From contig JNEU01001148.1 in NCBI GenBank assembly GCA_000697475.1, positions 62,001-126,000 of the forward strand: a DNA stretch of 64,000 bases, read 5' to 3'. Under the pieces are notes generated by a model, which was given only the letters and a program-made list of their open reading frames with translations, did no database searches and was not told the origin of the DNA. Made by a program: the position numbers and the translations under genes. This document shows, piece after piece, positions 33,644-44,971 of the stretch (the stretch's first letter is position 1; every line of letters starts with the position of its first letter). The stretch comes from Lichtheimia corymbifera B2541. Lineage: Eukaryota; Mucoromycota; Mucoromycetes; Mucorales; Lichtheimiaceae.

Positions 33644-35946
33644 ATGGGATGTCGAAAGAAACTTCACCATTGCATAATTGATGGAAAAGTCAAGCGTAAA
33701 CTCCGGGCAGTGCGCAGCGACACTCCTTTCCACGCATTAATGGATTACTTCAGAACGACGAAATACAAGCATTGGAAGAGAAGTGACGCGATCGAAGCTT
33801 ATGAAGACGCGTATCCGGGGAAGACTTATCGAGAGGTGATCGGCTTGATGCATAAGGATCTGCGGGCGTTAATGCAAGGCTTCAACAAACCAGCTGTGAT
33901 TACCAAAGCAGAGGAAATACTCAAGGACAAGAACAAAGCAAGGAGAAAGAACACAACACAAGCAACCGCGCGCAACATTCTGAATCTCTCTAATGCCAAT
34001 ATGACAAGGTCTTCAAACACATTCCATCTCCATGGCGACTCAAACGTAGGTCAAGGAAGTTTTCAAGTTGTCAGCACACTTAACTTCCTGTCATCTAGGT
34101 ATCCTGCAGCTCCCACACACAGCCACAGCAACAACAACAGCCAGTGAACACCCAAGGTAAGCTAATTCCAATCTTATCTCTTATATGAGAGTATACTGTT
34201 GGATTAATTGCCTATGCTAAAATTGACGTTTAGATACCCTTGAAAAGAGCAGCAGTGATGACAAAGAGGGGCACGATGAGAACGGCAACAAGGAGCATGA
34301 TGAGAGCGATCAAGATGACAGTGATAGTAGCGACATCATTCAATCTCGACCCTCGACTACCATGACATCAACTAGTTTCCGAGAGAAGGTGTTTCAACTC
34401 ACAGTTAATGCGGTAAGCGACCAAGGGTTGAATATGAAGGATCTTGAACTAAATGTGCATCTAAAACAGCTGAAAAACGGTGGATTGATGATGGACGAGG
34501 CTGCAGAGCTGCGATCATGTATCAATGGATACCACCCTCAGTCACCTGGTGCTCAGCTTGACCTTTTTGCAGCATCATTACTTGGACGTAATCTCACTCA
34601 AGTACCCATTGTGTCTGCCTTGAAGTACGTTGCAAATGGATTCAGGGACAGGATAATTCGTGCTCATCACCGTATTATGTAGGGTATCTTTATCGAGGAT
34701 ATTCGACTGCTTGAATCCTACGATCCACAATATATACAAAAAGAGCATCAACGACAAGGAGCTTTGGGAATCTGCATCAGCGGAGAGGATACAACTTGCC
34801 AAGGGATTGAAGGAGGAATCAAAGGCCATGTTTGCAGAGGTTATCAAAGTAAGTGCTTTATATATGCAATTATAGGATCATATGACCGACTTACTAACAA
34901 CTCCATAGAAAGGAACAGACGGCGATGGTCATATTGAAAAGAAGCTATTGGACATTTCGATTTGCAAGAAAAAGTTGGAATTGCTGGAGTCTGATAATCC
35001 TGATCCGGAGCAGCTGGAAATACTCGACGTGATTGCATCAATTACCAACAACTTCTCCGACTATCTATGCAGCAAACAGCATAAAAAGGCACCGAGTGAG
35101 ATGGCGTGCTACAGGAAGTTCGCCCAAGTATTGGATATCGTATTAAGAGACAGCAGACTAGAAATGGATGAGTATGTATAGTTGGATTGGGTTAAACCAT
35201 TTCTTCCTAGGAGCTAAACGTATCTATGATAGTGGAGAACACATATGCCAAAGCATCCAAAGCAATAGCAACCAGGAACAAGCGCTTTGATACCGGAAGA
35301 AAGAACAGTCTGAATGCATTTGGTCGTCGAATTGACCTCATTGTTGCAAGCACCGGAGTTGAGCTAAGCACCAGCGAGTGGAAGAGGGACAGTTGCACCG
35401 TTTCGTTGGCTTTAAAGCAACAGTGCAAGAATGTACGGATGAACAAGGCGATATTGACCAGCTTGCTGGAGTTGAACATTAACAAGGAGCAGAAAGAGAG
35501 GATGTCTTGCATCGGAATGGACTGGACAGGTATGTACTACTTTTTCAAATCTGATAAATTATAAAGCTAACACGATTATAATAAGGATCAACTGGCTATA
35601 TGTTCTACATTAAAAAGTTCCATGATGCGTATATAACCAAGTCTATTTCCACACTGAAGCTGCCAAATACGATTGATGATATTGCCGACTTTCTACAACG
35701 TTGAACATGATCTACATTTGGCGAAATCACCACGAACAGTTGATTGATATTGTCCTTCCAGCCGTTGCCAAGACGAACAATGACAGATTCATGAAACAGC
35801 TTATATACCTCGATGAAAATGACAATGATTGTACTGCTTTTGAAGGCGACTTATCTCCCAATTTTTTTTTCACACCATCCAAAAAACGTCGAGCATCAGT
35901 TATTGAAGAGGAAGATATCGACGAAGACCTATTGGATATAGTTTAA
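33644..35946 (+). CDS. Predicted PD-(D/E)XK nuclease-like protein, frameshifted near its end
   Basis: Seven exons join in phase: from MGCRKKLHHCIIDGKVKRKL, through an acidic linker (DTLEKSSSDDKEGHDENGNK), to a C-terminal domain. That domain holds NTYAKASKAIATRNKRFDTG, then GRRIDLIV, then 11 residues later SEWKRD, then LALKQQCKNVR and GMDWTGSTGYMFYIKKFHD. The order D...ExK...Q fits a PD-(D/E)XK core; this is inference. After ADFLQR a TGA (35702-35704) ends the frame, but the next frame continues at once with LNMIYIWRNHHEQLIDIVLP to TAA 35944. One missing T would explain it. I associate similar proteins with Mucorales from memory only. Upstream of the frameshift every splice site is good, so the gene is young or active. 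Confidence 0.6.
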
Positions 35947-35979
35947 GATATGGACGAAGACCTATTGGATATAGTTTAA
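35914..35979 (+). repeat. 33-bp tandem duplication covering the stop codon
   Basis: GATATCGACGAAGACCTATT... (35914-35946) is repeated at 35947-35979 with one change (ATC to ATG). Each copy codes for D-(I/M)-DEDLLDIV plus TAA. The unit is a multiple of three. Confidence 0.9.
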
Positions 35980-36403
35980 TGAATATACTGTTGGACATTT
36001 TTACTCCCTATTGACATCCATGTGTGTAATGTATCCAAGTGAATCATTTTTATGTTGGTTTATAAACGGGTGGAGATAATATGGGTGCATTAACAAGTGG
36101 GGCATCTATTATTATGCAAATGTGCGTTCTTCTTAAGGTTCCACAGGGTACTTGATGACGAGGATTGCAGTAGACAATAGAGTCGCCATTCAAACGCCAT
36201 TGATTTCAACTGTCCATTAAGCTTGTGCTGTATGACATGGTCTTTTGGAAATGCTTGTAAGCCCAATGGATCTGATAATATAAGGGTGTCATGCTCGCCT
36301 TGGCCAAAATAGTTCGAGATCCTAATCAAAGCTATTACTGATCATGAAATGTCTAATATTCTTCCTGACCAAGCAGCTACACAAGAATACCACTGATACT
36401 TAA
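35980..36403. other. Intergenic before the 396-bp array
   Basis: A minus-strand frame at 36090-36329 (ISNYFGQGEHDTLILSDPLG) looks protein-like and may be a gene fragment, but has no support beyond that. Confidence 0.35.
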
Positions 36404-37500
36404 GGGAGTTCCTCAGTCAGAGAGCTGGCATAAAGGCAGAGGGCAAAGGCATAAAGGCTTCGCGCACCTCTCTCTTGCATACTGCAAACCAAATCACGTA
36501 CACCCATAACAGGCATAATCGCTTCTTGTAGGATCCTTTTGCAAGGTTGATCACTGCTAGCTCGGTTCGCAATCCAAAATGGAAAGCAAAGGTTCAACAA
36601 GCTGTTGGTGGTTGGCATAAAGGCAAAAGTATGGAAGGTATAAAGGCTTCATACACCCACGGATCAATTCCCGTGAAGCGATGGGGATCGGCGACTTTTG
36701 AGGAACTTCCTCTTGTACCAGCAGCAGCATCTTGCATAGCTACTTGAGCGCGTACTTGCCGTTGGAGCCTGGATCGGTAATCCAATCTTGTGGGAAGAAG
36801 CTCCTCTCCAGCCGGGAGAGCTGGCATAAAGGCAGACGGCAAAGGCATAAAGGCTTCGCACACCTCTCCCTTGCATACTGCAAACCAAATCACTTATGCC
36901 CATAATAGACATAATCGCTTCTTGTAGGATCCTTTTGCAAGGTTGATCACTGCTAGCTCGGTTCGCAATCCAAAATGGAAAGCAAAGGTTCAACAAGCTG
37001 TTGGTGGTTGGCATAAAGGCAAAAGTATGGAAGGTATAAAGGCTTCATACACCCACGGATCAATTCCCGTGAAGCGATGGGGATCGGCGACTTTTGAGGA
37101 ACTTCCTCTTGTACCAGCAGCAGCATCTTGCATAGCTACTTGAGCGCGTACTTGCCGTTGGAGCCTGGATCGGTAATCCAATCTTGTGGGAAGAAGCTCC
37201 TCTCCAGCCGGGAGAGCTGGCATAAAGGCAGACGGCAAAGGCATAAAGGCTTCGCACACCTCTCCCTTGCATACTGCAAACCAAATCACTTATGCCCATA
37301 ATAGACATAATCGCTTCTTGTAGGATCCTTTTGCAAGGTTGATCACTGCTAGCTCGGTTCGCAATCCAAAATGGAAAGCAAAGGTTCAACAAGCTGTTGG
37401 TGGTTGGCATAAAGGCAAACGTATGGAAGGCATAAAGGCTTCATACACCCACGGATCAATTCCATTAAAGCGATGGGACCGGCGACTGGGAGGAACTTCA
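36404..37500. repeat. Tandem array, 396-bp unit, about 2.8 copies
   Basis: Units start near 36404, 36800 and 37196. Copies 2 and 3 are almost identical; copy 1 and the end of copy 3 carry substitutions. Inside each unit a (G)GCATAAAGGC motif occurs several times, in two related blocks about 200 bases apart, so the unit itself arose by an older duplication. The unit is 132 codons long and open minus-strand frames recur in every copy, but they look incidental. Confidence 0.9.
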
Positions 37501-37659
37501 ACATTTGAGCATGTCGTGGAGTCGACTGTTGGGTGGAAACGGTAGCTACGCAACGCCTGGTATCCAATCACTGTATAAGACGCGGAGTATAGAATTGCTT
37601 AAAAATGGTCGGGTGGCTGGATTATCTCTCTCTCTCTTTCATTGATTTACATTACTACC

Positions 37660-38163
37660 ATGGTCAAAAAAAGTAGGCACATGGATGATATATAAGAAAA
37701 AAAGACCAAGCGAACTCATGTTCTCTTTCTAGAGCCCCAAAGCAAACGTATAAAGCTCGCAAGGAGATACAGCATCAAAAGAAAAATCGATAATCACAAC
37801 CGCAAAGTACGCCGTGAAGCAAGAAAGAATCCCAAAGCAGCCAACAGTAAGTCTCATGAAGCACGATCTAGCTCGATGCAAGTATACTGATTGTAGTGTA
37901 TAGAACCCAAGAAGGATCCTGGCATTCCCAACTCTTTCCCATTCAAGGAGGAACTTTTGAATCAGATTGAACTTGAAAGACAACAGGTATGTGTGTGTTT
38001 ATTGTGAATATCGAACACATGGATTGACCTAGTATTACTACTAATATAGAAAGAGGAGGAACGATTGAGAAACAAGGCTGCCAATCAAGCCGAGAAACGA
38101 AAGCGAAAGAAAGCAGCAGCAAAGGAAGCAGCAAAAGCAGCAGCAGGAGAGAACACCAATTAG
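37660..38163 (+). CDS. Stand-alone Grn1/GNL3 N-terminal domain protein
   Basis: Four exons give about 110 residues: MVKKKPQSKRIKLARRYSIK, then DNHNRKVRREARKNPKAAN, then KPKKDPGIPNSFPFKEELLN, then QIELERQQ and KEEERLRNKAANQAEKRK, ending AAAGENTN with TAG at 38161. The basic N-terminus and the DPGIPNSFPFKEELL motif define the Grn1 (GN3L) domain, which in nucleostemin-type GTPases precedes the circularly permuted GTPase and targets pre-60S particles and the nucleolus. No GTPase follows: the next frame is the Opy2-like gene on the other strand. Either a genuine one-domain protein or a truncated paralogue. Splice sites are good throughout. Confidence 0.8.
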
Positions 38164-38297
38164 AACAGCAACATTTATATATACGATTTGTCTTTTTTGT
38201 AAATACAGCATGAAAACGACGAGAACAATGCAAAAAGATGATGATGAATGATGGGATGGGTTGGTCAAGTGGGAAGGGGAGGGATATAATAGTTACT

Positions 38298-39579
38298 CTA
38301 TCGCTTTTGTTGGTGTTCATCAGGGTTCCAATAGATGGTAATTTCGCCATCACCCAATGTCCTACTATCCAAAGTGGATTGGTGTTGCAAAGAGGAGGAG
38401 GATGGACGGGATAAATCTTCGACACTAATTGAATGGCGATCATGGAAAGGATCCTCATCATTATTATTATCAGGGGCAGGTGGTGCCAGTGAAGAGGATT
38501 GTTGTTGTGGTTCTGCTGGATTCAGCATGGTGATTGGACGAGGTTGAGGTGTAGGTGGTTTGTGTACACGGCGAGCAGGAGCCGTATTGGAACGAGAAAG
38601 ATTAGCTTCACGTGTAAGCACCGTACGCACTGAGCTACTACGGCTAAGACCATCTGTGGAAGGGATCTGGATTTGATTGACACGCATAATTTGGGGTCGT
38701 GCACGGGAAACAGCAATGGCATAGCCTGTTTTGGATGGGGTGGTTGGGTTATCTGCAGTCGATGCCATTGAACTACGGGTATCAGCTGATTCACCATCAC
38801 TGTCATAATCAGTGACATTTAAGAATTGTGAAGCACGATTGCTTTGTTGGCCATCTCGCGTCGTGGTATTGTTATTATTGCTGCCAGGTGGAATATAGGT
38901 CACTGGAATGACACCCGAAGTCACTTGTCGTGTATTGCCAACCTAGCATATAACATGTGTTAAAAAGAGAGTCTCTCCTGCATATAAAAATGTCGAACTT
39001 ACATTGGATGTCTTTTCACTTGTACTACTGTAACCAACACCCAAATTGGATGATGCAAATGGTAATAGATTCTTTGACTTGTGCTTGTAACGTCGAATCA
39101 GCAAACATCCGACGGCTGTAAATATCACAAGACCTCCAAGTAAACCACCCACAATACCACCAATCAAGGCACCCTTATTATTATTTCCTTGGGATTGAGT
39201 TGGTTGCTCATTTTCTTCTTCAGCAGATGATGAATCATTGGTGGGTGTGGGTGATGATGCACTGGAGGTATTAGATGATGAGGGTGGTAAACCAAGCACT
39301 GAACGATCTACGCAGGTAGATGCAGGGCACACGCCACATTCTTTCATGGTGCCGAGTGTGCAAACTTGATTCGCACTGCAACCTGGATTACATTTTGGTT
39401 TGCATGATGATGGCGTGCAGCCTATATATATATATCGTCGTTTAGCGTATGTGTGTGTCGATTTGCTGCTGTTGTTGTGTTGTGGGTGCTCACTCACTGG
39501 ATTGTGCCATGGGATGATTTGAAAAGACGAGACAATAAACCACAACTAGTAGTATCAAGAGTTGTGTCTTTTGATGCAT
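38298..39579 (-). CDS. Opy2-like single-pass membrane anchor
   Basis: In yeast Opy2 anchors Ste50 at the plasma membrane for the HOG and filamentation MAPK pathways. About 360 residues. A signal peptide (MHQKTQLLILLVVVYCLVFS) joins across an intron to a cysteine-rich ectodomain, CTPSSCKPKCNPGCSANQVC, then ECGVCPASTCVDR, which matches the Opy2 N-terminal domain pattern. A Ser/Thr-rich stalk, a glycine-rich transmembrane span (GALIGGIVGGLLGGLVIFTA) and a basic stop (IRRYKHKSK) follow. The cytoplasmic tail after a second intron is Ser/Pro-rich with many SRS-type sites, as expected for a phosphorylated adaptor. Stop TAG at 38298-38300. Confidence 0.8.
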
Positions 39580-39779
39580 TATATTGAATACAAAAAGGAA
39601 TGGAATGGGGGTTAACAAAGAAAGAAAGAAGAAAGAAAAAGATGGAGCAAACAAGTTTTTTTTGTTGTGCGGGATGTTCTAGACAAGCTTAAAGTTACAC
39701 AAGCATGGTTGTTGGCAATGAAGGTGACAATTAAGCTTCCCAAAACGAGCGACGAGCACCTGCTGTGTGACATGCTTTT

Positions 39780-40579
39780 TCAGTGCACAGGGCCCATTTC
39801 CAGCGCTTCTTGCTGTTGTTGCCAACGCGACCTTTTTTGTCGTCGGTGTATATGACAAAGTTCGGCTATATAGATAACGGTAGTGATTGCCAATAAGATA
39901 GCAGCTGCCACCGTGATCCAAATAGCTGGGCCTATGGCTGATGCGAGTTGCACGGATCGGCCCGGAAGATGCTCTTCGGCTTCTCCCAATGCTTTGCCTA
40001 CTGCCTTGTATCCAGCCACTTCCACTGCAATCGATGCCAATGCAAATGCCAATGCTGTTTCGATAATAATAGAGAGCAAACAGGGTCGTCCAAGTCGATC
40101 GGATCGTCTACATGCTCGCAATAGGCATCCCACCAAGGCAAAAAAGCAAAAACATGCTGAAGGGATCAAGACACCGGCTTGTGCAACAGAGAGGAAACGA
40201 TGCAAATCTTCTGGTATAGCATCTTCCAAAGTACCCAAGAGCCCACTTGCATCTACATAGCATGATAAGTGGATGGATGGCTGTTGTTGCTATGTATGTA
40301 ACAATTACCATAACGATATCCCAGGCTTGGATCAGTACATAACGTGGGTCGATTTCCTGACGTAAAGCTTTGACAGATCACAAAGGATGCAAAGGTGATG
40401 GTATCCGGGATACCAAAAATGTTGTGTCGTATACGATCAAATAACGAATTGGTCACCACAGCATCTACCCGCACAAAATACACGTTCCGTAGTCCAGGTA
40501 GGTTGCCACATAATGCAATTACTTGTAGAATCAAAGCTGCTAGTACACAAAGACTTGTTATTATATTAAGTGGTGCCAT
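39780..40579 (-). CDS. Four-span membrane protein, SUR7/PalI-like
   Basis: Two exons, about 245 residues. MAPLNIITSLCVLAALILQV is the first span; an extracellular loop (NVYFVRVDAVVTNSLFD; CQSFTSGN...LCTDPSLGYRYG) is followed after the intron near 40245-40310 by three more spans (GVLIPSACFCFFALVGCLL; LSIIIETALAFALASIAVEV; IWITVAAAILLAITTVIYIA) and a basic, Gln-rich tail. The layout fits SUR7 (eisosome) or PalI/Rim9 (pH sensing) proteins. The full W-x-G-L-W-x-x-C motif of SUR7 is not obvious, so the family call is moderate. It is transcribed in the same direction as the Opy2-like gene. Confidence 0.65.
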
Positions 40580-40863
40580 ATATATAATAGTAAAAAAGCA
40601 CAGTGATTGAATATGAGAGTAAGAAAAAAGGGGAGAGAAAGAGAAAATGCAAAAAGGGAGGGTAATGCTATATAAACAATATGCATGAAGCTAATGCAAT
40701 CCCATCAGACGGGCAAAGTGAGAGAGAGAGAGAGAGAGGCGCACACATACATGCATGACAACCAAGACGAGAACCAAATCGCATCCACACAGGGGTACAT
40801 GGTGAATTCGATCATGATGCAGCTGCAGTAAAAATGCATCATTCAATGATGAAAAAATAGCAA

Positions 40864-42458
40864 TTACGGTGATGTCACTGATTTGCGAACAAGTAGAATC
40901 CTCCTTTTGCCCACAGGTGTCTTTTTGTTGGATGCTGGTGGAGCTGCAGATGTGGTTGTTTTTGCATGTTTGTCATTGAATGAGTGATGCTTTTTCTTTT
41001 CTGCTTTGCTGTCATTGTCGGCAGGTGTGTTGTCGTGTCGTAGCCAATCAAAAAGGTGCGTAACCTGCCGATGCATCACTTGGCCGATAGTGGTCCGTTT
41101 TTGATGAGATGATGATGATGATTTAGTAGCATTGTTGTTGTTATTGTTACGTGGTCGGGTGTTGGTATGTTTTGTCGTTGTTGTGGATGATTCCAAACCA
41201 AGTCGTTTGATAGGGATGTTGCGTTCTGTAAGATAAACAATAGGGAGGTGTGAAAATGACATCGGCAAAATCGATCCGCCCAGCGTTTACCTTCAATCCA
41301 TTTATTCAGCACCGCACGATCCAATTGTTTCAAACCTCCACTAGCAACGACCTGATCCAAATTATCGACCAAAAATGTCTCAATGGATTGCTTGGCACTC
41401 AAAAGAATGGATTTGATTTGAGGACATTGTTGCACGGCATGACGACTCAAAAGATCACGAACAATACCCTGATAAATGGCAGGTGCGTGGTACACACTCA
41501 TATCGGGTTGCAGCAGCCATCCAAACAAGTATCTGACAAATTCAAAGGAGTACTTGATGCCATCAATGCATGATAGCAATGTCGGGTATTGAGAGCAATA
41601 GAATGCAAAATGAGTAGCCACCATGTGGATGGCGTGATCTCTAGCAAGGTTGAGTGTGATGGCAAGGGCTGGGTAGTCGTGGTCGTGGTCGTCCTTCACA
41701 TGATTCGAAGCAGTAAAACATGCATGCAGTGTTTCGACTGCATTAAAGCGAGTGATGCGTGAAATAACTTGGCTGCTGAGATTGGGGTATAATGCAAGTA
41801 CTTCAATCAAGCGTGGGCTGACCCAATATGTCGCTAAGGCACGATCCGGTTCACTTGTCAGTATGTCTACAGCACGACTGTGAATGTTGTTCATGATCAC
41901 ATCATGGTGGCGTCGTGCTCGTATTTCGCTGTAGGGGATGATTTGAATCACGGCATCACGACATTCTGGGCAATAGCACGTCCACTGGTGTGTCAGTTGA
42001 CTCACGTCTTCCACAATCCTTTCTTTCAAGTGCTCCATCCCAAGGTAGTCTGCTGCTGAATACGCTTCAAGTAATTGTTGCATTATCTCCAAGGCTGCTG
42101 CTGCGCCCTCCTCCTTTTGGAATACAAGGTCCTGAGAATACATAAAGCGTAATGCAATATCAAGTCCCGTGGCTGAAAACACGCCCAAAGGTAAAAAGAC
42201 AATGCTGGTATCCGATTCATAAAACTCGCTTTCAAACATGGCTGCAAAGTAAGGCGAGTGTTCTGAAAGAATGTGTTTATGACAGGCCCAACGAGAAGGT
42301 TGTTGCTGTTCTGCTGCTGCTGAAGGGTGCTCGGCCGTGTTGTCTTCGGTATCGCTACTACTACTGTTGACAGATATACATTGCTGACGAGATCCTGGAT
42401 GGCCCATAGCCAACATGACGTTGGGTGAAGCAAGCTTATCTGATAAAGTAGTAACCAT
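40864..42458 (-). CDS. BTB/POZ domain protein with basic C-terminus
   Basis: Two exons around a 65-base intron (41290-41226) give 509 residues. The BTB domain is near the N-terminus (about residues 45-130): WACHKHILSEHSPYFAAMFE, SDTSIVFLPLGVFSATGLDI and ALRFMYSQDLVFQKEE. A BACK-like helical region follows, with LGMEHLKERIVEDVSQL and a CYCPEC pair. The C-terminus is Lys/Asn/Thr-rich and ends GKRRILLVRKSVTSP. I chose the ATG at 42458 because it begins just before the BTB; the frame is open to 42650 but that extension is hydrophobic and unlike a BTB protein. Probable Cul3 adaptor by analogy; target unknown. SPYFAA(L/M)F is shared with the ARM-BTB gene at 3870-7537. Confidence 0.8.
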
Positions 42459-42788
42459 GAGAAAGAGGTGGGAACGGAAAGTAAAAAAAAATACCAGGCG
42501 ATCTTTGGAATTATATGAGGAAAGGTGGCATGACAGATTCGAGATGGCGCGGATGCTGAATTTTGTATTGCACACGTGATGCTTCACAATCGAATGACTC
42601 AAAACTACTAGCAGCAGCAGTAGGCAGCAATCCAAAAGAATGGGTTTCATGTTACAAGTATATAGGGGAGTCGAGGTAAATACATAGTAAGGGATACATC
42701 ACAACAACAAGCACTAATAATGATGATTGTCTAATTTTTAATCTGCTGGGAGGGGAAAGAGAGAGAGATCTCCACCATCATATCACCA

Positions 42789-44628
42789 TCAGTTACGCGT
42801 ACTTTCTCTTGAGTAGTACCACCAAATGACACCAGCCACCGCAGCAGCAGATCCAAGAGCAAGTATCACACCCACGAGTCCATCATCCCCTGAGCTGGAG
42901 CGTTTTGCCTTTCTTCTTCTTTTTCGCATCTTTTTGCCACGTGCCGTAGGTTGTTGTTGTTTTGCTTGTTGTTGTTGATCCTCCTTTTTAGCATCCCAGT
43001 CAACCGCCTTGACACCATCAGGGACTTGCAACTTGCCAGTATTATCAAGCTTGACAGCACGGCCAAACCATCGTCCAGCTTCCCATAAATCTTGCTCCAC
43101 ACCCATGCCATTGGCATACATGATACCGATATTGTACGATGCTTGTGCATGACCGAGAATAGATGCTTCCTTCCAGTAACGAAGTGCCTTTAAAGGATCA
43201 TTGGCGACATGGGTGACCGATTGCACTGCTTCACCTTCCGGAGAGGATCCATAAAGATAAATAAGACCCGTTTGGAAAGCGGCACTGCAGAAATAGTGTT
43301 CGTTGCCATAATGGGGACCATGGTTACGTAAAAGGGACTTTGGAATCTCGGCATCCTCTTCCAATACTGTAAAGTCAATGTCGATACGTTGGGCAGTGAT
43401 GTTCATGGCACGGTTAAAGTAAATCAAGGCTTGCTCATAATTCTTCTCCACTTCAGCTTCGGGTGATCCTGCACCATAGGTGCTGCCAACAATATAACAT
43501 GCAAGGGGATCAGGACCGTTGCTAATGCTTGTCCCCGCCGATTCAACAACTGCATCCGCTGCACGCTTGTACCAACTAAAGGCTGTCTTTGGATCCTTTG
43601 GAAGATCTTTTTGATCCAACTGTATATATTTTTTGTGTTACATTAGTCCCGATTGCATAAGGAGTATGCCCATTTCATTATACTCTACCTCACAAATACC
43701 AGCCACCTTAATCATGGAAGGCGTGTGACCACGTTCAGCAGCACTTTGGTAATAACGCAAAGCATTCTATATAATACACAACAATGAATATTCCTCATTG
43801 TGACACATACACAAACACCCTTGCCTCCTTACCTTAAAGTCAAGCATGCGAGTTTCGAACCATTCACCAAGATGGTAAGCACTTGTGATATCAATATCCA
43901 ATTCTGATTTCCAACCATTTGAGACGGGTACAGCCCATTCGACGCCTTCACGTTCTTTTTCCAAATGAATGGTAAGAATACGATACTTGGGTGCAGGTTG
44001 TTGTTGTTGTTGTTGTTGTTGTTGTTGCTGAATGTTTGTGCTGCTGCTGACCATGACGGGAGAATCGACTTGAGAAGAGGTACCTGCATCATCACCATTG
44101 ACAGAAGAAGTGGATGATTGGATAGATGCTGAACCAAGAGCAGCTGCTTGTTGATAGATATCCGCCATGTCAGCCGAAAGGGTTGCAGGATCATTTGTAT
44201 TGGCAGATTCTGCAAGCGCCGGCGCTGGGAGAATCATGGAGGAGTTTGGCGAATGATTAGGTGAAGACATGAGAGCATAGGAAGAGGCTATCGACAAAGA
44301 AGGAGACGTGGTCATGGATGATAAAGGCGACATGGATGTCCTTTCAAGCTGCCACAACGACTCAAAATGGTTGATAGGCGAAAACAACTTGCCCTAAACA
44401 CACACACTCTCTCTCATTAGACCCATGCAAAGGGGTTTCCATATCGCCATTTACCTTGAGTACGGGCTCCTGTCCCTTCAAGCCTGCACACACATGTTGA
44501 TGTTCGAATCGCACCTCCAAGTCCTTGGTCTTGCAAGTCTCGGGAACAAGGAAGGAAATGGTCACCTGGTCGTCACTTTGGCTCCAAATGTAGGTATTGG
44601 CTTGAAGCTGATCCTTCGAATCGGCCAT
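42789..44628 (-). CDS. CS-domain plus Sel1-repeat protein with C-terminal membrane anchor
   Basis: Four exons, about 545 residues. The N-terminus (TYIWSQSDDQVTISFLVPET; KDLEVRFEHQHVCAGLKGQE) is the first half of a CS (p23/NudC) domain. A Ser-rich and polyQ insertion of about 130 residues follows, then the second half (RILTIHLEKEREGVEWAVPV). Sel1-like repeats come next: ALRYYQSAAERGHTPSMIKV, AFSWYKRAADAVVESAGTSI, ALIYFNRAM and ALRYWKEASILGHAQASYNI. A basic patch (GKKMRKRRRKAKR) precedes a single terminal span (GLVGVILALGSAAAVAGVIW) and a short tail, so the protein is probably tail-anchored facing the cytosol. CS domains bind Hsp90 clients or Hsp90, and Sel1 repeats are protein scaffolds; a chaperone-linked membrane adaptor is inference. 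Confidence 0.8.
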
Positions 44629-44971
44629 GGGTGCGTGTGTATGTGTGTGTGTGTGTATATGCCAAAGGCGAAAAAGTATAGAGCTAAAATGAATGTGCAC
44701 AGCACCTCCATCCATAACAAATATTTCTGAACTCCGTACGTGTATTAGCGCATGTACGCATTATCCCCTCACTCATACCCTTGACATTGTACACTTTAAC
44801 CTTTGCATCCTCAACACATCCTACATGCTGAGTGCTACTGAAATTGTTTGCTATGGAAATAAATCATCCCTGATTGTCTTTTTAAAAGAAATGGAAACAA
44901 TAATCTATTATCTAACGTCTCTATGATGGTAATGCTATCTAATACTATAAAGTCATCCAATGCGGGAACTC
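44629..44971. other. Intergenic
   Basis: A GT dinucleotide run at 44635-44657 lies just before the ATG of the CS-Sel1 gene. Nothing else seen. Confidence 0.5.

Noticed and set aside
42459..42650. N-terminal extension of the second BTB protein that looks like a signal peptide (MKPILLDCCLLLLLVVLS)
   Set aside because: BTB proteins are cytosolic or nuclear, the ATG at 42458 suits the domain, and the extension is upstream flanking sequence.
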